From assembly GCF_021462225.1 (NCBI RefSeq), contig NC_061801.1, positions 9,358,125 to 9,422,124 on the forward strand: 64,000 nucleotides of DNA, in the 5' to 3' direction. Shown piece by piece: positions 60,651-64,000 of this stretch. The stretch is from Girardinichthys multiradiatus (taxonomy: Eukaryota > Chordata > Actinopteri > Cyprinodontiformes > Goodeidae). Every line of letters begins with the position of its first letter. Position 1 is the stretch's first letter. The position numbers and the translations under genes are program-made. Below the pieces are notes generated by a model that did not search any database, was not told the origin of the DNA, and saw nothing but the letters and a program-made list of their open reading frames with translations.

Positions 60651-60878
60651 GACCTGAACAGCTAAAAAATGAAAAACCTGGCCCATAATTGAGGGGTTTA
60701 CTGTCAGTTTAAGACTTGTGTTTTCAATAAGAGTGACTAACTTTGTGTTATGTGCACTGTCTGCCATGTAAATTAGCTTTGTACATTTGCAGCCATGCTG
60801 TATAACCCATTTAGTAAAGGTATTAAAACCCAAAAGCTGCACATCAACTCCTTAAATGTGTATATTTCACTTACTTAC

Positions 60879-60987
60879 AGTCTGCTTAGATAGTATAAAT
60901 CCCTGAAAACCGACAAAGCCTGCGACCCATGTACCTCCGCCTTAGTCCTCGATGTTTCTGCATTTCCTGTCCGCTTACTGTCACAAA
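60879..60987 (-). CDS. possible internal exon of an unidentified minus-strand gene
   Basis: Minus strand: a pyrimidine tract with TTTTTCAG acceptor, 109 bases, then a strong GTAAGT donor. With one base carried in, the frame is open throughout, reading CDSKRTGNAETSRTKAEVHG and SQALSVFRDLYYLSR. The other frames contain stops or fit less well. I do not recognise the protein and found no neighbouring exons. Confidence 0.3.
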
Positions 60988-61164
60988 CTGAAAAAGATAA
61001 AGGCCACCAGCACCTAAAAAATACTTTAAAAAACATTTTATTTGATTAAAACCAAAGATAAACATATTTATTGTGTCATACATAATATTTGTGAATTCAA
61101 AATTTCAAGGAGATTTCAAGGAGCTCTACAATCACATTAGCTCGCTTAAAAAAACCCCACCCGG

Positions 61165-61480
61165 AAACATTTTATGTGGTGGCTGGTGATTTTATTTATG
61201 TAAATATGATGGACATTCGCACCAAGATTTATCAGCATGTCACTACACCCACACGTGGTAACAACACGTTGGACTCTCCGACCACATCTCTAATCTCAAC
61301 TGAAGCGTAACAAGCCAGCACAAAAGACCATCACTGTGTGGCCCAGTGATGCTGCTGCTGTACTTCAGGACTGTTTCCTGTGCAAGGACTTGTAGATCTT
61401 CAGAAAGGCAGCAACCAAGTTTTGTTTAAACTCAGTGAGACCAGAAATATGTCAACAATCAAGAAAGAAACTATCTGGAA
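61165..61480 (+). pseudogene. LINE endonuclease-domain relic
   Basis: Plus-strand frame VVAGDFIYVNMMDIRTKIYQ then HVTTPTRGNNTLD resembles the APE-type endonuclease core of fish LINEs (GDFNxxxL...HVxxPTRGxNTLD). ITVWPSDAAAVLQDCF follows in a nearby frame, as in the same proteins. Frameshifts and stops make it non-functional. Confidence 0.65.
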
Positions 61481-61703
61481 GAAGCGTCTCATACTCAAAG
61501 TTTTCCACATTATCATTAAATTAAGGTAGGACAAGTTTGGACTTTTGATTAATTAAAAAAAGCTTTTCTTTAATCTCTAATTTAGCAGAAAAGGATTATT
61601 CACATTCAAAGGACATTTGAAATGTACGGATAGACATTTGAACAAGGCCTCTATGAGTACAACACTTCAGGGTCATAATGACTAACTATAAGAGTCCAGC
61701 TAG

Positions 61704-62265
61704 TGTTATGATTTGGGGTTGTTTGGTTTCTGGTTTTTTCTTATATGTTTGTCACAGTTTTTGAATCATGCTTCTGTTTATTATTTTCCTGGTCATGCTT
61801 TAGTTTTTGTCTTCTAGTTTATGTTTTGTCAAGTTTGGTTTTTGGATCTGGTTATGCTTTAGTTTCATGTTTTTCTAGTTTCTGTTAGTTTGTATTCAAG
61901 AGTCTCTGTTTTGCTCCAGTCACGTTTTGTTCTCTCCTGTCTGTTAATTAACTTTATTTGGTTCACCTGCTTCAAGCTAATCTGTCTTCTTGCTTCATCT
62001 GGTTCACGCGCCATATATACACCTCCGTTCTGTTTATTCCTTGCGGAAACATTTTCTGGATCATGGTCATGTCTTGTTGTCTCTGTCATGCTCATGTCTT
62101 GTTTTTTGGATCATGCCAAGCCTGTCTTGCCTGCTCATTTATTGTTTTGTTCCAGCCTCTTTCTATGAGTGAGTTTTTTGTTTATTAAATCCTTTTTTCA
62201 CTTAGCGTCATGCTGCCTGCTAGTCTGCATTCCGGGGTCCTCCATTTTGCAAGTCCTAACAGCTA
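61704..62265 (+). mobile_element. non-autonomous repeat, TGTTATG...CTAACA family
   Basis: Opens TGTTATGATTTGGGG and closes with CATTCCGGGGTCCTCC and TCCTAACA. It is inverted relative to the copy at 46858-47372. T-rich top strand, no transposase. Confidence 0.65.
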
Positions 62266-62325
62266 GGGCATTTTTGAATTAACTGAGGAGACACATAAAG
62301 GTGTGTGAAGGGTCAGTTCTGAAGT

Positions 62326-63541
62326 GTTCGTCTCGTCTCATCTCGTATCGTAGTCTTCCGCTTTATCCGGGACCGGGTCGGGGGGGCACCAGACTCAGCA
62401 GAGACGCCCAGACGTCCCTCTCTCCAGACACCTCCTCCAGCTCCTCCGGGGGGAGCACAAGGCGTTCCCAGGCCAGCCGAGAGATATAGACCCTCCAGCG
62501 TGTCCTGGGCCGTCCCTTGGGCCTCCTCCCGGTGGGACATGCCTGGAACACCTCCCGAGGAAGGCGTCCAGGAGGCATCCGGTATAGATGCCTGAGCCAC
62601 ATCAACTGGCTCCTCTTGATGTGGATGAGCAGCAGCTCTACTCTGAGCCCCTCCCGGATGGCCGAGCTCCTCGCCCTATCTCTAAGGGAGTGCCTGGCAA
62701 CCCTACGGAAGAAGCTAATTTCAGCCGCTTGTATCTGGGATCTCGTTCTTTCGGTCATGACCCAAACATCATCGACATAGGTAAGGGTGGGAACGTAGAC
62801 CAACCAGTAAATAGAGAGCGCCGCTTTTCAGGTCAGCTCTCTCTTCACCACAACGGAGCGGCGCAGCGCCCTCATTACTGCAGCAGCTGCACCGATCTGT
62901 CTGTTGATCTCCCGCTCCATTCTTCCCTCACTCCTGAACAAGACCCCAAGATACTTGAACTCCTCCACTTGAGGCAGGAACTCCCCTCCAACCTGAAGAG
63001 GACAAGCCATCCTTTTCCGGTCGAGAACCATGGCCTCGGACTTGGAGGAGCTGATCATCTTCCCAGCCGCTTCACACTCGGCTGCGAACTGCCCCAGTGC
63101 ATGCTGTAGGTCTTGGCTAGAGGGGGCCAGCAGGACCAAGTCATATGCAAAAAGAAGAGACGAAATCCACTGGTCCCCAAACCAGACCCCCTCCAGCCCT
63201 TGGCTGCACCTAGAAATTTTGTCCATAAAAGTTATGAAAAGTTATGAACAGGACCGGTGACAAAGGGCAGCTGTGCCGGAGTCCAACAAGCACCGGGAAC
63301 AGGTCCAACTTAGTGCCAGCAATGCGGACCAAACTCCTGCTCTGCTTGTACAGAGACCGGATGGCCCCTAATAAAGGGCCCCCGATTCCATACTCCTGGA
63401 GCACCCCCCACAGGGCATCACGAGGGACACAGTCAAATGCTTTCTCCAGGTCCACAAAACACATGTGGCCAAACTCCCATGAACCCTCGAGTACCCTGCA
63501 GAGGGTATAGAGCTGGTCAGCCTCTGAAGTGTCTATGGTCA
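62326..63541 (-). mobile_element. 5'-truncated non-LTR retrotransposon (LINE)
   Basis: Minus strand. The 3' end (about 62326-62370) is CGGATAAAGCGGAAGACTAC followed by short GAGACGA-type repeats, the usual tail of this fish LINE. The 5' end is cut at 63541 within the reverse transcriptase. A small duplication of AAAGTTATGAA occurs near 63230-63245. Confidence 0.85.
62363..63541 (-). pseudogene. LINE reverse transcriptase, truncated and frameshifted
   Basis: Reading 63542 downward: FVDLEKAFDCVPRDALWGVL (RT block with catalytic Asp) and LRHSCPLSPVLF. A frame change near 63220 leads to ISSLLFAYDLVLLA, then the thumb EEFKYLGVLFRSEGRMEREI. Another frame change near 62815 leads to the C-terminal VRRVARHSLRDRARSS-like region (here FFRRVARHSLRDR). 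The family catalytic box is FADD; here it reads FAYD, removing a metal-binding Asp. Inactive. Confidence 0.85.
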
Positions 63542-63887
63542 CTAAATTAGCTTTAATGTAGTAATTTGATGTAGTAATAGTTTATTAAATTGCAGTATAC
63601 TTACATGTTCACAAATACAATGTTCGTGTACATTTATGTTTTTGAAGGTTTATTGCTCCATATAATGTAAAAGTGAAAGATAAAAAGAGATGCTAACCGC
63701 CTTCTTCAAAACATACACCAGATACATATGCTGCAGCCATTTCAGATGTTTTATGCAATAGTTTTCCTTAATAAGAAGATAAAGCTGACATCTCATGTCA
63801 ACCGTTGTCTAATGAACTATAAAAAACCTGTTTATTCTTATCAGTTTGTTTCATTGTAGTCTTCTTAAACTTTGTTTTACTGTGTTA
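63542..63887. other. non-coding stretch, nothing recognised
   Basis: AT-rich sequence between the LINE and the Tc1-type end. Nothing supportable. Confidence 0.4.
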
Positions 63888-64000
63888 CACCATATTACCA
63901 AAAGTATTCACATACTCCTCCAAATCATTGAATTGAGGAATTCCAATAATCTCCATGGCCCCATATTTGAAAAATCCAGGATATAGGAATGCAGACTGCT
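63888..64000 (+). mobile_element. left end of a Tc1/mariner-type element, cut by the window edge
   Basis: ACCAAAAGTATTCACATACTCC then CATTGAATTGAGGAATTCCAAT and ATGCAGACTGCT match, from memory, the end of a Tc1-like family (CCAAAAGTATTCGC) common in fish. The body lies beyond 64000. Confidence 0.6.

Overview
This is vertebrate nuclear DNA, almost certainly from a teleost (probably percomorph) fish. It has a sparse, intron-rich gene dispersed in AT-rich sequence. The repeat families are those typical of fish: many Tc1/mariner elements, L2/Rex-type LINE tails ending in GAATTGAATTGAA, a tRNA-headed SINE, hAT, pogo and piggyBac relics. No bacterial, viral or CRISPR signal was seen. The species cannot be named from the sequence alone.

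The one confidently identified host gene is kif2a, a kinesin-13 microtubule depolymerase. It lies on the minus strand, with the start codon at 45388-45390 in a CpG-rich promoter region and the stop codon at 19767-19769. I assembled 21 coding exons with consistent phases. They run from an N-terminal MAGIFGKIFVGIYVEIKRSD, through the neck and motor domain (KVD finger, P-loop GQTGSGKTH, switch I NAHSSRSH, switch [13 protein letters not shown] helix split between two exons), to a C-terminus KRPRAL. One short exon upstream of the neck (length 3n+1, expected about 22 nt) was not located. A 90-nt in-frame cassette exon matches an alternative exon known in vertebrate KIF2A. Introns and flanks are heavily loaded with transposons.

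Layout. 1-17 kb: mainly non-coding, with a possible terminal exon at the left edge, a SINE relic, a pogo transposase pseudogene enclosed by 147-bp direct repeats, hAT-like relics, a Tc1 relic, two perfect hairpins and a nested repeat at 14.6-16.3 kb. 17-19.4 kb: a Tc1 element with a second transposon inserted in its terminal repeat. 19.4-45.6 kb: kif2a with Tc1 copies in introns and 6 kb of L2/hAT material in the largest intron. 45.6-56 kb: Tc1 relic, an L2 LINE split by a 3.6-kb long-inverted-repeat transposon encoding a Myb/SANT-MADF-like protein, a piggyBac relic and TA microsatellites. 56-64 kb: mostly unique DNA, Tc1 relics, a LINE endonuclease relic, a possible exon of an unidentified minus-strand gene, and a 5'-truncated LINE reverse transcriptase with a damaged catalytic box.

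The most unusual structure is the long-TIR transposon at 48159-51739. Its right arm carries a 102-bp segment identical to L2 sequence lying 577 bp further right, outside the element.
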